A stretch of DNA of 64,000 bases from Lachnospiraceae bacterium (GTDB lineage: Bacteria > Bacillota > Clostridia > Lachnospirales > Lachnospiraceae), in the NCBI GenBank assembly GCA_021201665.1, contig JAJQEO010000115.1:28554-92553 (forward strand), given 5' to 3'. Position numbers and translations under genes: made by a program. Shown here one piece after another: positions 17,603 to 26,609 of the stretch (position 1 is its first letter; the number at the start of each line of letters is the position of its first letter). The notes beneath the pieces are model-generated. The model ran no database searches, had not been told where the DNA came from, and saw only the letters and a program-made list of their open reading frames with translations.

Positions 17603-19774
17603 ATGCAGACCAGATATGGGATTGTGACAGCACAGAGCTGCTTTCTGCGTGGAAAACCGGGAGATGCAATGGGGCAGCAGCCTGTACAGAAAAAAGGGTT
17701 GGAAGAGAATGGGGTACCTGCTCAGAAAAAAGTGCCGGAAGGAAATGGGGTGCCTGTGCATCCGGGTTTGCCTGGCAGAAACTACAGCGGGATTGAAGAT
17801 GAGATTTTTTCCGGCTGGGCGGTTCGGGTTTTTCCAGAGACAGAGGAAAATGGCTGGGTAAAAATTGAGACCCATTATGGATACGAAGGGTATGTGTACA
17901 AAGATCAGATTGTCCTGATCAGCCGGGAAACGCTTGTCTGCAGGCAGGATGGCACCCGTTTTTTCCGTATTGGTGTCCCTGCGGCGGATGTGCTGGATCA
18001 GCCGAAGGTGCAGGGACTGCTTCTGGAGCGCCTGCTGAAAAACTCGATCGTGGAGCGGGTGACCGATATGGAGCAGGAACGCCCGGAAGTGACGGAGACT
18101 TTGGCAGGAAAAAGTCCGGAAGGGAAAGACCCGGCAGGGAAAAAAACTGCAGGAAAAGATCTGGCAGGGAAAAATTCGGCAGAAGCGTCGGCCGATCAGG
18201 ACGGCTGGTGTCTTGTACGCACGGCGGCCGGGGTTGTCGGCCACATGCGTGAAAATTATCTGCGGAAGCGTCTGGATGATGACGGGTATCTGCTGGAGAT
18301 GAAGACCCGGACAGAACCGGAATTGCAGCAGATGGAGATACGGACAAAGCCGGAAACCATGCCAGCAAGAAATAAAAAAGGGAAAACAGAGGATTCATCG
18401 GAGAGCGAGACAGAGCATGGACGAACCGGATACTTCCGGAAACGATTTCTGGAAAACCCTCCGGAGGAGGAGCACTTTCGCAATGGCGTGGTGCGAAGCG
18501 CCCGTTCTTATCTTGGAGTACAGTACCGCTGGGGAGGAAAATCCTCTCTGGGGCTGGACTGTTCCGGCTTGGCATTTATGAGTTATCTGGAAAATGGCGT
18601 TCTCATTTATCGCGACGCGAATATAAAGCGTGGATACCCGATCTCAGAAATACCGCGTGAACAGCTGAAACCGGGGGACCTGATTTTTTTCCCCGGGCAC
18701 GTGGCAATCTATCTGGGGGAAGGGCGCTATATTCATTCGACCGGTTATAAAGAGACTCCGTATGTCACCGTCAACAGCCTGACCCCCGCGGATGAGGATT
18801 ACCGGGCAGATCTGGCTGCTTCTGTCACAGCCTGCGGGAGTATCTTTGCATCATCAGCGATCTCGCCTTGCCCGGCGGCAGAACGGTTCGTTCCTGAAAG
18901 CTCGCGTGGAGAAGGCCGAACTTCCGGTCAGGGAGAATCCATTACAAATGCCGGCAAGTCTGCGAACCTGTCGTTCGGAGTGTATGAACCAGATGAAAAA
19001 TTTGAAGCCCTACGGCGGCGCCTGGACGCGATGCCTGGCAATATCAGCGTGGTATATAAAGATCTGACAACCGGGGAGTCGTTTTCTTATCGGGCGGAGG
19101 AACCGCATATTGCCGCGAGCGTGATCAAGCTGTTTTTGATGGCGGCAGTGTTTCAGGGATTTGCGGAGGACGCCTTTTCTCCGAAAGACCAGATTTTGAT
19201 CCGCCGTGAAGACTGCGTGCCGTCCTGCGGAGTGCTGACGTATCTTCAGGGAGAGCGCACGGTCAGTGTCCGTGATCTGACGGAGCTGATGATCATCGTC
19301 AGCGATAATACCGCGGCGAATGCTTTGTTTGACCTGGTCGGGGAGGAACGGCTTGCGGAGTTTCTGGCTGATAAGCTCGGCCTGAAAAAGACCGTGTTCC
19401 GCAGAAAAATGTTTGACGATAAACGGGCCGCACAGGGAATCGAGAATTATGTGACAGCGGCGGATGCGGCATGGCTGCTGGAGAAGATTTATAAAGGAGA
19501 ACTGATTTCCCGGGAGGCGTCAAAAGAAATGTATCAGATCCTGACACACCAGCGGCTGAACGGCAAGATCCCGTTTTACCTGCACACCCTTGCCAATGCG
19601 CCGGTGATCGCGCACAAAACCGGTGAGGATTGCGGCGTCACGCATGACGTGGCCATAGTGGAAGGGGAAAGACCGTTTGTATTGTGCTTTCTCGGAAACA
19701 AAACGAATGTGGCGGACTATGAACGGCTGATGGCGGAGACGGCGCGGGATTTGTACCAGAAAAGTCACAAATAA
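17603..19774 (+). CDS. NlpC/P60 endopeptidase fused to serine beta-lactamase-like domain
   Basis: A 723-residue protein from ATG 17603 (GGGAGA six bases upstream). SH3-like regions occupy about 1-280, interrupted by low-complexity linkers at 29-56 and 166-199 (AGK-rich). The NlpC/P60 domain spans about 290-400 with catalytic Cys320 (LDCSGLA), His366 (PGHVAIYLG) and His378 (YIHSTG). This matches YkfC, which cuts gamma-D-Glu-diamino acid bonds in murein peptides. The C-terminal half (about 465-723) is a class A beta-lactamase-like serine hydrolase with SxxK (Ser506, Lys509), SDN (567-569) and KTG (672-674). No signal peptide is visible in any plausible start, so it appears cytoplasmic. Whether the second domain is catalytic is unknown; I see no clear ExxLN. 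Confidence 0.88.
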   Translation: MQTRYGIVTAQSCFLRGKPGDAMGQQPVQKKGLEENGVPAQKKVPEGNGVPVHPGLPGRNYSGIEDEIFSGWAVRVFPETEENGWVKIETHYGYEGYVYKDQIVLISRETLVCRQDGTRFFRIGVPAADVLDQPKVQGLLLERLLKNSIVERVTDMEQERPEVTETLAGKSPEGKDPAGKKTAGKDLAGKNSAEASADQDGWCLVRTAAGVVGHMRENYLRKRLDDDGYLLEMKTRTEPELQQMEIRTKPETMPARNKKGKTEDSSESETEHGRTGYFRKRFLENPPEEEHFRNGVVRSARSYLGVQYRWGGKSSLGLDCSGLAFMSYLENGVLIYRDANIKRGYPISEIPREQLKPGDLIFFPGHVAIYLGEGRYIHSTGYKETPYVTVNSLTPADEDYRADLAASVTACGSIFASSAISPCPAAERFVPESSRGEGRTSGQGESITNAGKSANLSFGVYEPDEKFEALRRRLDAMPGNISVVYKDLTTGESFSYRAEEPHIAASVIKLFLMAAVFQGFAEDAFSPKDQILIRREDCVPSCGVLTYLQGERTVSVRDLTELMIIVSDNTAANALFDLVGEERLAEFLADKLGLKKTVFRRKMFDDKRAAQGIENYVTAADAAWLLEKIYKGELISREASKEMYQILTHQRLNGKIPFYLHTLANAPVIAHKTGEDCGVTHDVAIVEGERPFVLCFLGNKTNVADYERLMAETARDLYQKSHK

Positions 19775-19829
19775 AAATTTCAGTGGCGCCGCAGAGGCAT
19801 TGATCCCGATCTGCTGCGAAAAAAGGGTA

Positions 19830-19999
19830 AAACGACTTACGTCGTTTACTATATCTGTATCAGAGACTGGAATGCCAGTCAGAAATAATACGGGTAACAG
19901 TGAACGTACTGAAAGTTAAGAATAAGAGTAACCATGAAGGTACTGAACAGCTAAGAATACGGGTAACTGCGAAAATACTGAACAGTTAAGAATACGGGG
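19830..19999 (+). repeat. Hairpin plus tandem R3 repeats before the transglutaminase gene
   Basis: AAACGAC-TTAC-GTCGTTT (about 19831-19848) forms a stem followed by TACTATA; a similar stem, AACGGC-TTAT-GCCGTT plus ACTATAA, occurs at 44472-44494. Then come three units of 34-35 bases (starts 19887, 19921, 19956, partial at 19991), each with AATA...GGTAAC and TACTGAACAGTTAAG-like sequence. Confidence 0.75.
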
Positions 20000-20009
20000 G
20001 AAATTTCAG

Positions 20010-21494
20010 ATGAAAGAATTTTCTCATGAGGAATTGAATGCGCTCTCTTACGAGCTGCCGGATGAGGTGGAGAAATATAAACAGCAGGGAGATTTTGAAG
20101 CGGCGGAAGAGGCGATCGGGCGCTGGCTGCAGCGCCCTGTGGCAGAAGCACTGAAAGTACGGCTGCGCCTGGAAAAGCGCCTCCTGAAAGGATTGCGGGA
20201 GAATTTTCCTCATACAAAGGAGCAGGCGATTGCGCTTTTTCAGGATCAGATATCCGATTTTGGCGAGACTGATCTGGCGCGGCTGGATGAGGAGGGACTC
20301 GCAGAATGGATTTTCCTGGACGGGGAAAAGCATTACATTCATAATCTCGTTCGGAACGTCATGCGGATGGATGCAACGATCAGGAACAGAATGCATAAGG
20401 AGGATCCGGAAGCGGGGGAAAGAGAACTGCTCAGAGAGGAGATTCACAGGATAAAAAGGGAAAAGCACACCAGCTGCAGGTTCCGGCTGCGCTCTTCCAT
20501 TCGCCTTAAAGAAGAGCTTTTTTATCCGGGAATTCATCTGAAAGCGCATCTTCCGCTTCCGGCCGAGCTGCACCAGATTTCGGATGTAAAGCTTCTTGCG
20601 CACTCCGACTGCAGGGTATCTATAGACCGGCCGGATTCTTTGTACCGGGCCATCTGCTTTGAGGATACGCTCCAACAGAACCAGGACTTTTTTGCGGAGT
20701 ATGAATACACGGTGACTGCGGACTACCATGATTTTTCCAGAGAGGATTATGAGGAGGCAGTGAAAAGAAAAAATATATGGCAGGCAGGACTTCGGGAATC
20801 CGGGCAATATGCCGCTTTGGAGGAATTGGCGCCTTACCTTGAAGAGCAGTACCCGCATATCCGGTTTTCTCCTTATCTGCGTGCGCTGGCGGAGGAGATT
20901 ACAGCGAATATCGGCAATGCGGGAAAAACGGCCTGCGCCAGCGAAACACAGGGCACAGTGCGCCTTTTTGCGGCGGACGATGCGCTTGAAAAAGCTTTTG
21001 CCATTTATGATTATATAACGACGCACGTGAAGTATTCTTATATGAGGGAATACTTCCTGATACCGGACATTCCGCAGTATTGTGCGAGAAATCTGCGGGG
21101 GGACTGCGGGGTACAGGCACTGCTGTTTATCACACTCTGCAGGATCTGCGGCATACCGGCCAAATGGCAGTCTGGCCTGTACTTCGGCGGCCGGGAGAAA
21201 GTCGGTGCGCATGACTGGGCAATGTTTTACGCGGAGCCGTATGGATGGCTGTATGCGGATCCTTCCTTAGGCGGAAGCGCGTACAGCGATGGCGATGAGG
21301 AGCGGCGGCGCTTTTATTTCGGCAATCTGGATCCGTTCCGTATGGCGGCAAACAATGCGTTTGCGCAGCCCTTCGCGAATCCCAAACGCTTTTTTCCCGC
21401 GGATCCGTATGACAATCAGATGGGAGAACTGGAGTCCGATGTGCGCGGATACGGCAGCCGGGAGACGGTGACGGAAGTGAAGAGAGCAGAATGA
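20010..21494 (+). CDS. Transglutaminase-like superfamily protein
   Basis: A 494-residue soluble protein. The N-terminal 130 residues are helical and charged; a middle beta-rich part (about 150-260) is followed by a transglutaminase-like core at about 330-430. The catalytic triad is visible as Cys in LRGDCGVQALL, His in GAHDWAMFY and Asp in YADPSLGG. Bacterial members are usually cysteine proteases, not crosslinkers. GGGGGAAATTTCAG precedes ATG. It lies between the NlpC fusion and the LD-carboxypeptidase, so a role in peptide breakdown is plausible, but no substrate can be assigned. There is no signal peptide, so it is probably cytoplasmic. Confidence 0.82.
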   Translation: MKEFSHEELNALSYELPDEVEKYKQQGDFEAAEEAIGRWLQRPVAEALKVRLRLEKRLLKGLRENFPHTKEQAIALFQDQISDFGETDLARLDEEGLAEWIFLDGEKHYIHNLVRNVMRMDATIRNRMHKEDPEAGERELLREEIHRIKREKHTSCRFRLRSSIRLKEELFYPGIHLKAHLPLPAELHQISDVKLLAHSDCRVSIDRPDSLYRAICFEDTLQQNQDFFAEYEYTVTADYHDFSREDYEEAVKRKNIWQAGLRESGQYAALEELAPYLEEQYPHIRFSPYLRALAEEITANIGNAGKTACASETQGTVRLFAADDALEKAFAIYDYITTHVKYSYMREYFLIPDIPQYCARNLRGDCGVQALLFITLCRICGIPAKWQSGLYFGGREKVGAHDWAMFYAEPYGWLYADPSLGGSAYSDGDEERRRFYFGNLDPFRMAANNAFAQPFANPKRFFPADPYDNQMGELESDVRGYGSRETVTEVKRAE

Positions 21495-21608
21495 GCCTGA
21501 AGCTTTTTTTAACCGATACCGAAACAGGCCGGCCTCAGTCTTATGGGCTTTCGATGATGGTAATATGCGGGATGATGGAACCAAAAGAGAACAAGAGGGC
21601 ATTTGATC

Positions 21609-22562
21609 ATGCAGGAAACAGCACTTAGAATGCCGGAGCGGATCCGGCCGGGAGACACGATCGGCGTGGTCGCGCCGGGGTCTCCGATCAGTCTGGATGA
21701 GGGCGAAGCGCTGACGGCATATCTGGAAAAAGCGGGATACCGGATACGGTTTGGAAAAACAATAAAAAACCAGATGAATTTTCACGGCTATCTCGCCGGA
21801 GACGCGCGTACCAGGGCTGAGGATATCAATTCCATGTTCGCGGATCCGGACGTGAAGGGGATTCTCTGTGCCAGAGGCGGATATGGAAGCAGCCATACCA
21901 TGGAATATCTGGATCTGGAAATGATCCGGCGCCATCCGAAGGTATTCATTGGCTACAGCGATAACACGAACTATCACTCCGTGTTTAATAAATACTGCGG
22001 TCTGATCACGTTTCACGGGCCGATGGCGGTCAGCAATATGCTGAAAGGCTTTGATGCGTACAGCCGCAGCAGTCTCTGGCAGGCACTGAACATGAGTATG
22101 ACGGACTTTTATGAATTTAAGAATCCGCCGGGAGATCCCATGAAAGTGCTGCACCCGGGGAAGGCAAAAGGACTTGTCACCGGAGGAAACATCAGTCTTC
22201 TGGCACATTCCGTGGGAACGTTTTATCAGCCGGATACGGAAGGGAAGATCCTGTTTGTTGAGGATGTGGGGGAAACCATCCCGAGACTGGACATGATGAT
22301 CACGCAGATGGAGCAGGCGGGAATGACAAAAGGCATACGAGCCCTGCTGATCGGAAATTTTGAAGACTGTTCCAATGATCGTTACGACAGGAGCTATCGG
22401 ATCGATGATTTCCTGTGCGACCGTTTTGCGGATTACAAAGTACCCGTAGTCACGAATCTCTGCAGCGGACACAAACACCCGATGGGAACCATACCGATGG
22501 GTGCCGTCTGCAGCGTCGACGCGTCTGATAGCGCTGTGAGGATCTGGTTCGGGCCAGGGTAA
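21609..22562 (+). CDS. ykfA: LD-carboxypeptidase, peptidase family S66 (MccF/LdcA/YkfA type)
   Basis: A 317-residue serine peptidase. RIRPGDTIGVVAPGSPIS is the typical N-terminus. The nucleophile is in CARGGYGSSHTMEYLD, and the Glu and His of the Ser-Glu-His triad are in FVEDVGETIPRLD and CSGHKHPMGTIPMG. Family members remove D-Ala from murein tetrapeptides in recycling, or cleave microcin C-like adenylates for self-immunity. Context with the epimerase and NlpC/P60 enzyme favours murein recycling. ATG 21609 is preferred (AAGAGGG upstream); a TTG at 21603 and an ATG at 21630 are alternatives. It closes the ykf-like locus. Confidence 0.9.
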   Translation: MQETALRMPERIRPGDTIGVVAPGSPISLDEGEALTAYLEKAGYRIRFGKTIKNQMNFHGYLAGDARTRAEDINSMFADPDVKGILCARGGYGSSHTMEYLDLEMIRRHPKVFIGYSDNTNYHSVFNKYCGLITFHGPMAVSNMLKGFDAYSRSSLWQALNMSMTDFYEFKNPPGDPMKVLHPGKAKGLVTGGNISLLAHSVGTFYQPDTEGKILFVEDVGETIPRLDMMITQMEQAGMTKGIRALLIGNFEDCSNDRYDRSYRIDDFLCDRFADYKVPVVTNLCSGHKHPMGTIPMGAVCSVDASDSAVRIWFGPG

Positions 22563-22639
22563 TTTGCCGGCTGAAAGTCAGCGGTATCTGCCGCAGCATC
22601 CGGCATCCGCAGGCAGATGCTGAGACCCGGCAAAACGGC

Positions 22640-22780
22640 TGAGAAAAAACCACACGGCTGTAAAAACTGGCAGTAAAAAATCGCTGTAAAAAACTGTTGC
22701 AAAAAAACTGTCTGTAAAAGTACTGTCTGTAAAAAGCCTGTCTGTAAAAAAGCTCTAAAAAGCTGGAAACTGTAAAAAAA
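22640..22780 (+). repeat. CTGTAAAA-rich short tandem repeats
   Basis: CTGT(C/A)TGTAAAA and related 10-15 base motifs recur about eight times after the carboxypeptidase gene. The tract resembles 8937-9045. It may help end transcription because each unit forms a weak stem followed by A or T runs; no clean terminator is seen. Confidence 0.65.
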
Positions 22781-22783
22781 CGC

Positions 22784-22812
22784 TTGAATTCACCGGAATC
22801 CTGTGGTAGAAT
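22784..22812 (+). promoter_or_regulatory. Promoter of rpsF-ssb-rpsR
   Basis: TTGAAT (22784-22789), 17-base spacer, TAGAAT (22807-22812). The start would be near 22819, giving a leader of about 100 bases that is highly structured. Confidence 0.65.
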
Positions 22813-22838
22813 CAGCAACTGTGATATATTTCCTTGTT

Positions 22839-22888
22839 CCCTGCGGGACGCGGCGTGGGATTACCCGCTATGAGCCGCGCGGTCAGGG
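22839..22888 (+). promoter_or_regulatory. Structured leader of rpsF, possible S6:S18 autoregulatory element
   Basis: An outer stem CCCTG (22839-22843) / CAGGG (22884-22888) encloses GCGGC (22850-22854) / GCCGC (22874-22878) and an apical GTGGG-ATTA-CCCGC hairpin, with a TATGA bulge. Firmicute rpsF leaders commonly bind the S6:S18 complex to repress the operon. Position and folding fit that; the detailed consensus was not checked. Confidence 0.5.
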
Positions 22889-22920
22889 AGCCAAAAGTCC
22901 ATAAGGAGGTGCTACGAAGC

Positions 22921-23208
22921 ATGAACAAGTATGAATTGGCAGTCGTTGTCAGCGCAAAGCTTGAAGACGAAGACAGAGCCGCCACGATTGAAAAGGTGAA
23001 GGAGCTGGTGACCCGGTTCGGCGGTACTGTGACGGAAGTAGAAGAGTGGGGCAAGAGAAAGCTCGCTTACGAGATCAAGAAGATGCGTGAAGGTTATTAC
23101 TACTTCGTTCGTTTTGATGCAGAGCCTACATGTCCGGCAGAGATCGAGAAACGGATCCGGATCATGGAGGATGTCATCAGATACTTATGCGTGAGACAGG
23201 ATGCGTAA
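22921..23208 (+). CDS. rpsF: 30S ribosomal protein S6
   Basis: A 95-residue protein of normal length (MNKYELAVVVSAKLEDEDRA; the VEEWGKRKLAYEIKKMREGY segment is diagnostic). It binds the small-subunit platform together with S18, whose gene lies two positions downstream. ATG 22921 has ATAAGGAGG about ten bases upstream; an upstream open frame to 22834 runs through the structured leader and is not coding. The gene order S6-SSB-S18 is the classic bacterial operon. Confidence 0.97.
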   Translation: MNKYELAVVVSAKLEDEDRAATIEKVKELVTRFGGTVTEVEEWGKRKLAYEIKKMREGYYYFVRFDAEPTCPAEIEKRIRIMEDVIRYLCVRQDA

Positions 23209-23241
23209 TTCAGTGCATAAGATCGAAAAGAGGTATATATT

Positions 23242-23709
23242 ATGAATAAAGTCATCTTAATGGGACGTCTGACCAGAGACCCGGAGGTTCGTTACTCGGC
23301 GGGGGAGAATTCCTCGGCATATGCCAGATATACACTGGCGGTAGACCGCAGATTCCGCCGCGATGGAAATAATGACCAGCAGACTGCTGACTTCATTCCC
23401 TGCGTGGTATTTGGAAAGGGCGCGGAGTTTGCTGAGAGATACCTGCGGCAGGGGACTAAAATTGCGGTCACGGGCAGGATCCAGACAGGCAGCTATACAA
23501 ACAGAGATGGCCAGAAGGTCTACACGACTGATGTGATCGTGGAGGATCAGGAGTTCGCGGAGAGCAAGGCGGCGTCCCAGGGACAGGGCGGCGGATATTC
23601 CAGACCGGCCGCACAGCCGGCAGCGGCACCGTCTCCGTCAGAGGCATCCGCAGGCGATGGATTTATGAATATCCCGGACGGGATCGACGAAGAGCTTCCG
23701 TTCAATTGA
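23242..23709 (+). CDS. ssb: Single-stranded DNA-binding protein
   Basis: A 155-residue SSB. The OB-fold covers about 1-110 (MNKVILMGRLTRDPEVRYSA; FIPCVVFGKGAEFAERYLRQ). A flexible Gly/Ala/Pro/Ser-rich linker leads to the acidic tip GIDEELPFN, the conserved tail that recruits repair and replication proteins. It coats single-stranded DNA during replication and repair. GAAAAGAGG lies upstream of ATG. It sits between rpsF and rpsR. Confidence 0.97.
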   Translation: MNKVILMGRLTRDPEVRYSAGENSSAYARYTLAVDRRFRRDGNNDQQTADFIPCVVFGKGAEFAERYLRQGTKIAVTGRIQTGSYTNRDGQKVYTTDVIVEDQEFAESKAASQGQGGGYSRPAAQPAAAPSPSEASAGDGFMNIPDGIDEELPFN

Positions 23710-23733
23710 TGAGAAACAGGAGGATTTAAGGCA

Positions 23734-24000
23734 ATGGCATTTAATAAAGATAAGAGCGACGCGCCGATGAAGAGACGCAGCGGCGGCATCCGCAGAAGGA
23801 AAAAGGTCTGCGTATTCTGTGGAAAAGAGAACAACGAGATCGATTACAAGGATGTAAACAAGCTGAAAAGATACGTATCAGAGAGAGGCAAGATTCTTCC
23901 GAGAAGGATCACAGGCAACTGCGCGAAGCATCAGCGCGCGCTGACTGTAGCGATCAAGCGTTCCCGTCATGTGGCGCTTATGCCGTACGTACAGGACTAA
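23734..24000 (+). CDS. rpsR: 30S ribosomal protein S18
   Basis: An 88-residue basic protein with [40 protein letters not shown] and [20 protein letters not shown], the S18 pattern. It retains Cys residues in the N-terminal CVFC pair, typical of the zinc-type (C+) form. It forms a heterodimer with S6 in the 30S platform. CAGGAGG lies upstream of ATG. It is the last gene of the rpsF operon; a terminator follows. Confidence 0.97.
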   Translation: MAFNKDKSDAPMKRRSGGIRRRKKVCVFCGKENNEIDYKDVNKLKRYVSERGKILPRRITGNCAKHQRALTVAIKRSRHVALMPYVQD

Positions 24001-24055
24001 GATTTAGAATGGGGTGTTAAGGAGAGCCGGTCTCTCCTCCCCATACGTGGAACGG

Positions 24056-24090
24056 CCCGCATATCAGTGATGGTATGCGGGTCTTTTTTA
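24056..24090 (+). terminator. Rho-independent terminator after rpsR
   Basis: CCCGCATATC (24056-24065) pairs with GGTATGCGGG (24072-24081) and is followed by TCTTTTTTA. It is a strong canonical terminator. Confidence 0.85.
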
Positions 24091-24227
24091 CGTGTAATGG
24101 GCTCACTGCCAATGGGTTCTCAGTAAATGGGGTTCTCGTGGCCGATTGTATGATTATAAGATTTTTTGCTTCCACTTATGCTGACTTTGTGGTAAACTGT
24201 CCGTGATGGTGCGCTGGAGCGACCGGA

Positions 24228-24386
24228 GAATGGCTGCCGCGTATGCCTTCACCGAAAATGGCTGCTGGAATGGCTGCCGCGTATGCCTTCGCCGAAAATG
24301 GCTGCTGGAATGGCTGCCGCGTATGCCTTCGCCGAAAATGGCTGCTGCAATGGCTGCTGCGTATGTCTCCGCCGGGAGCGGCTGAC
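24228..24386 (+). repeat. 40-bp tandem repeat, four copies, upstream of gdpP
   Basis: Units at 24228-24267, 24268-24307, 24308-24347 and a diverged 24348-24386. Each contains ATGGCTGCCGCGTATGCC followed by TTCGCCGAAAATGGCTGCTG. The first three differ at one position. The plus-strand frames stay open across the array, but no ribosome binding site or family resemblance supports coding. The array sits in the gdpP leader region. Confidence 0.88.
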
Positions 24387-24542
24387 ATATATGCCAGTCA
24401 GAAAAAAGCTGAAACGGCAGCGTATGCAGCTACATGGAGGCATACGGCGACCGGCGCATGGAATGTCTGGATCATAGAAATAGCTGCCTGCACACGACCG
24501 CGGGAGAAATCTGCCGCGGGAGTGGAGGAAGGAGTTTGTAGC

Positions 24543-26609
24543 ATGAAGGATGATAAGATGGGGAATAAAGCGCAGCTGAGATACAGCGGCAGACTTTTAC
24601 GGCATTGGTACTGGTGCGTGCTGCTCTGCCTGCTGCTGCTTTTTCTGACGGCGGGGACGCTGTACGTGGACACGCTCGCAGGATGTATTGTCGGCGGTTT
24701 TTCGCTGGTGCTTTATCTGACCATACTGATACTCGATTTTTACTACAGACCGAGGGTGCTGCTGGAGCTGATTGATTTTTCCCAGCGCTTTGGCGGCGTG
24801 GAAAAGGATCTCCTTAATGGGATGCTGATTCCCTTTGGACTGGCGCTGCCGGACGGGCGGTTTGCGTGGCTGAATGAGCTGTTATGCCAGATGACAGAGC
24901 GCGGCAGTGACTGCCATAAAAATATCTCATCCGTTTTTCCGGAGCTGACAGCCGCCGCTTTTCCCCAAAATGAGGAGAAAACCAGCGAGGAGATTGATTA
25001 CGGAGACCGGAAATACAAGGTAGTGATGAAACGGGTTCCGCTTAAGGAAATGCTCGCCGGAGTGGATATTGCCGAGCCGGAAGGAGAGACGTGCGATATT
25101 ATCGTGCTTTATTTCCTGGATATCACGGAGCTGACCGTGCTGAAACAGGAAAATTTCGAGCAAAAGCCGGCGGTCGGGCTTTTGTATATAGACAATTATG
25201 ATGAGGCAATGGACAGCGTTGAGGACGTAAGGCGTTCCATGCTGGGCGCGCTGGTAGAGCGGCGTATTACAAAGTATATCATTTCCGCGGGCGGCCTGAT
25301 CAAAAATCTCGAAAAGGACAAGTATCTGCTGGTGATGAACCGCGTGAGCCTCGATTCGCTGATGGAAGACCGTTTTTCCCTCCTGGAGGATGTCAAGACG
25401 GTCAATCTGGGCAATTCCATGAGCATGACGATCAGCATTGGCATCGGTACGGACAATGGCAATTATACAGAGAATTATGACGCGGCTCATGTCGCGATCG
25501 AGATGGCGCTTGCCCGCGGAGGAGATCAGGCCGTGGTCAAGGATCAGGACAAAATCTCGTTTTACGGCGGCAAAACACAGCGCTCCGAGAGCAACGCCCG
25601 GGTGCGCGCCCGAGTCAAGGCGCAGGCTCTCCGCGAGCTGATCGGTACGCGCGAGCGTGTGGTTGTCATGGGTCATAAGAATACGGACAACGATTCCCTG
25701 GGCGCCTGCGTCGGTGTCTGCAGCGCGGCCATGCGCTCCGGCAAGCCGGTGCATATCGTGCTGGGTGAAATCACGAGCAGCATCCGTCCCTGGATAAATA
25801 CGCTGAAGGACAACCTCGAATATGCGGACGATGTCTTTATCAATCATGAGCAGGCACTCCAGCTGACGAACGAGAACACAGTCGTGGTGGTGGTGGACAC
25901 GAACCGTCCGTCCATGGTGGAGTGTGAAGAGCTTTTATATCTGACAAAAACGATTGTCGTGCTTGATCATCACCGCCAGAGCACGGACAAGATTGAGAAT
26001 GCTTCGCTTTCCTACATTGACTCAGCTGTGTCCTCCGCGTGCGAGATGATTACGGAGATTCTGCAGTATTACGAGGACGGCGTTCGCCTGAAACCCTATG
26101 AGGCAGACTGTATTTACGCCGGCATCATCATTGATACGAATAATTTCATGGCAAAGACCGGCATGCGCACGTTTGAGGCTGCGGCTTACCTGCGCCGGAA
26201 CGGAGCAGATGTGACCAGAGTCCGCAAGGTTTTCCGCAATGATATGGCGACCTACAAGGCGCGGGCGGAGGCGGTCCGGCACGCGGAATTGTATATGGAC
26301 AGCTACGCCATCAGCGTCTGCCCTGCACAGGGGCTTGACAGCCCGACCGTGGTCGGCGCACAGGCGGCGAACGAGCTGCTGAATATCATCGGCGTAAAGG
26401 CGTCCTTCGTGCTGACGGAGTATAACGACAAAATTTATGTCAGCGCCCGCGCGATCGATGAGGTGAATGTCCAGATTATCATGGAGCGCATGGGCGGAGG
26501 CGGCCACATCAACATCGCCGGCGCACAGCTTGCCGGGGTGGATACCGACCAGGCCCGTGTGATGCTCAAAGAGGTGCTGACGCAGATGACGAAAGAGGGA
26601 GCAATTTAG
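24543..26609 (+). CDS. gdpP: Cyclic-di-AMP phosphodiesterase
   Basis: A 688-residue membrane protein. Two transmembrane helices (about 22-40 and 46-66) are followed by a PAS-like segment, a degenerate GGDEF domain (about 185-320, no GGDEF motif) and a C-terminal DHH/DHHA1 phosphoesterase. The DHH part is intact: VVMGHKNTDNDSLGACVGVC, VVVVDTNRPSMVE, VLDHHRQS, and GGGGHINIAGAQ near the end. It hydrolyses c-di-AMP to pApA and so affects cell-wall and potassium homeostasis. ATG 24543 is chosen because GGAAGGAG lies about ten bases upstream; the open frame back to 24243 covers the tandem repeats. It is followed by rplI and dnaB, the standard Firmicute order. Confidence 0.95.
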   Translation: MKDDKMGNKAQLRYSGRLLRHWYWCVLLCLLLLFLTAGTLYVDTLAGCIVGGFSLVLYLTILILDFYYRPRVLLELIDFSQRFGGVEKDLLNGMLIPFGLALPDGRFAWLNELLCQMTERGSDCHKNISSVFPELTAAAFPQNEEKTSEEIDYGDRKYKVVMKRVPLKEMLAGVDIAEPEGETCDIIVLYFLDITELTVLKQENFEQKPAVGLLYIDNYDEAMDSVEDVRRSMLGALVERRITKYIISAGGLIKNLEKDKYLLVMNRVSLDSLMEDRFSLLEDVKTVNLGNSMSMTISIGIGTDNGNYTENYDAAHVAIEMALARGGDQAVVKDQDKISFYGGKTQRSESNARVRARVKAQALRELIGTRERVVVMGHKNTDNDSLGACVGVCSAAMRSGKPVHIVLGEITSSIRPWINTLKDNLEYADDVFINHEQALQLTNENTVVVVVDTNRPSMVECEELLYLTKTIVVLDHHRQSTDKIENASLSYIDSAVSSACEMITEILQYYEDGVRLKPYEADCIYAGIIIDTNNFMAKTGMRTFEAAAYLRRNGADVTRVRKVFRNDMATYKARAEAVRHAELYMDSYAISVCPAQGLDSPTVVGAQAANELLNIIGVKASFVLTEYNDKIYVSARAIDEVNVQIIMERMGGGGHINIAGAQLAGVDTDQARVMLKEVLTQMTKEGAI

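Noticed and set aside
24243..24542. An in-frame 100-codon N-terminal extension of GdpP through the 40-bp repeats
   Set aside because: A strong ribosome binding site precedes ATG 24543, known GdpP proteins start there, and the extension encodes only repeats and no family sequence.
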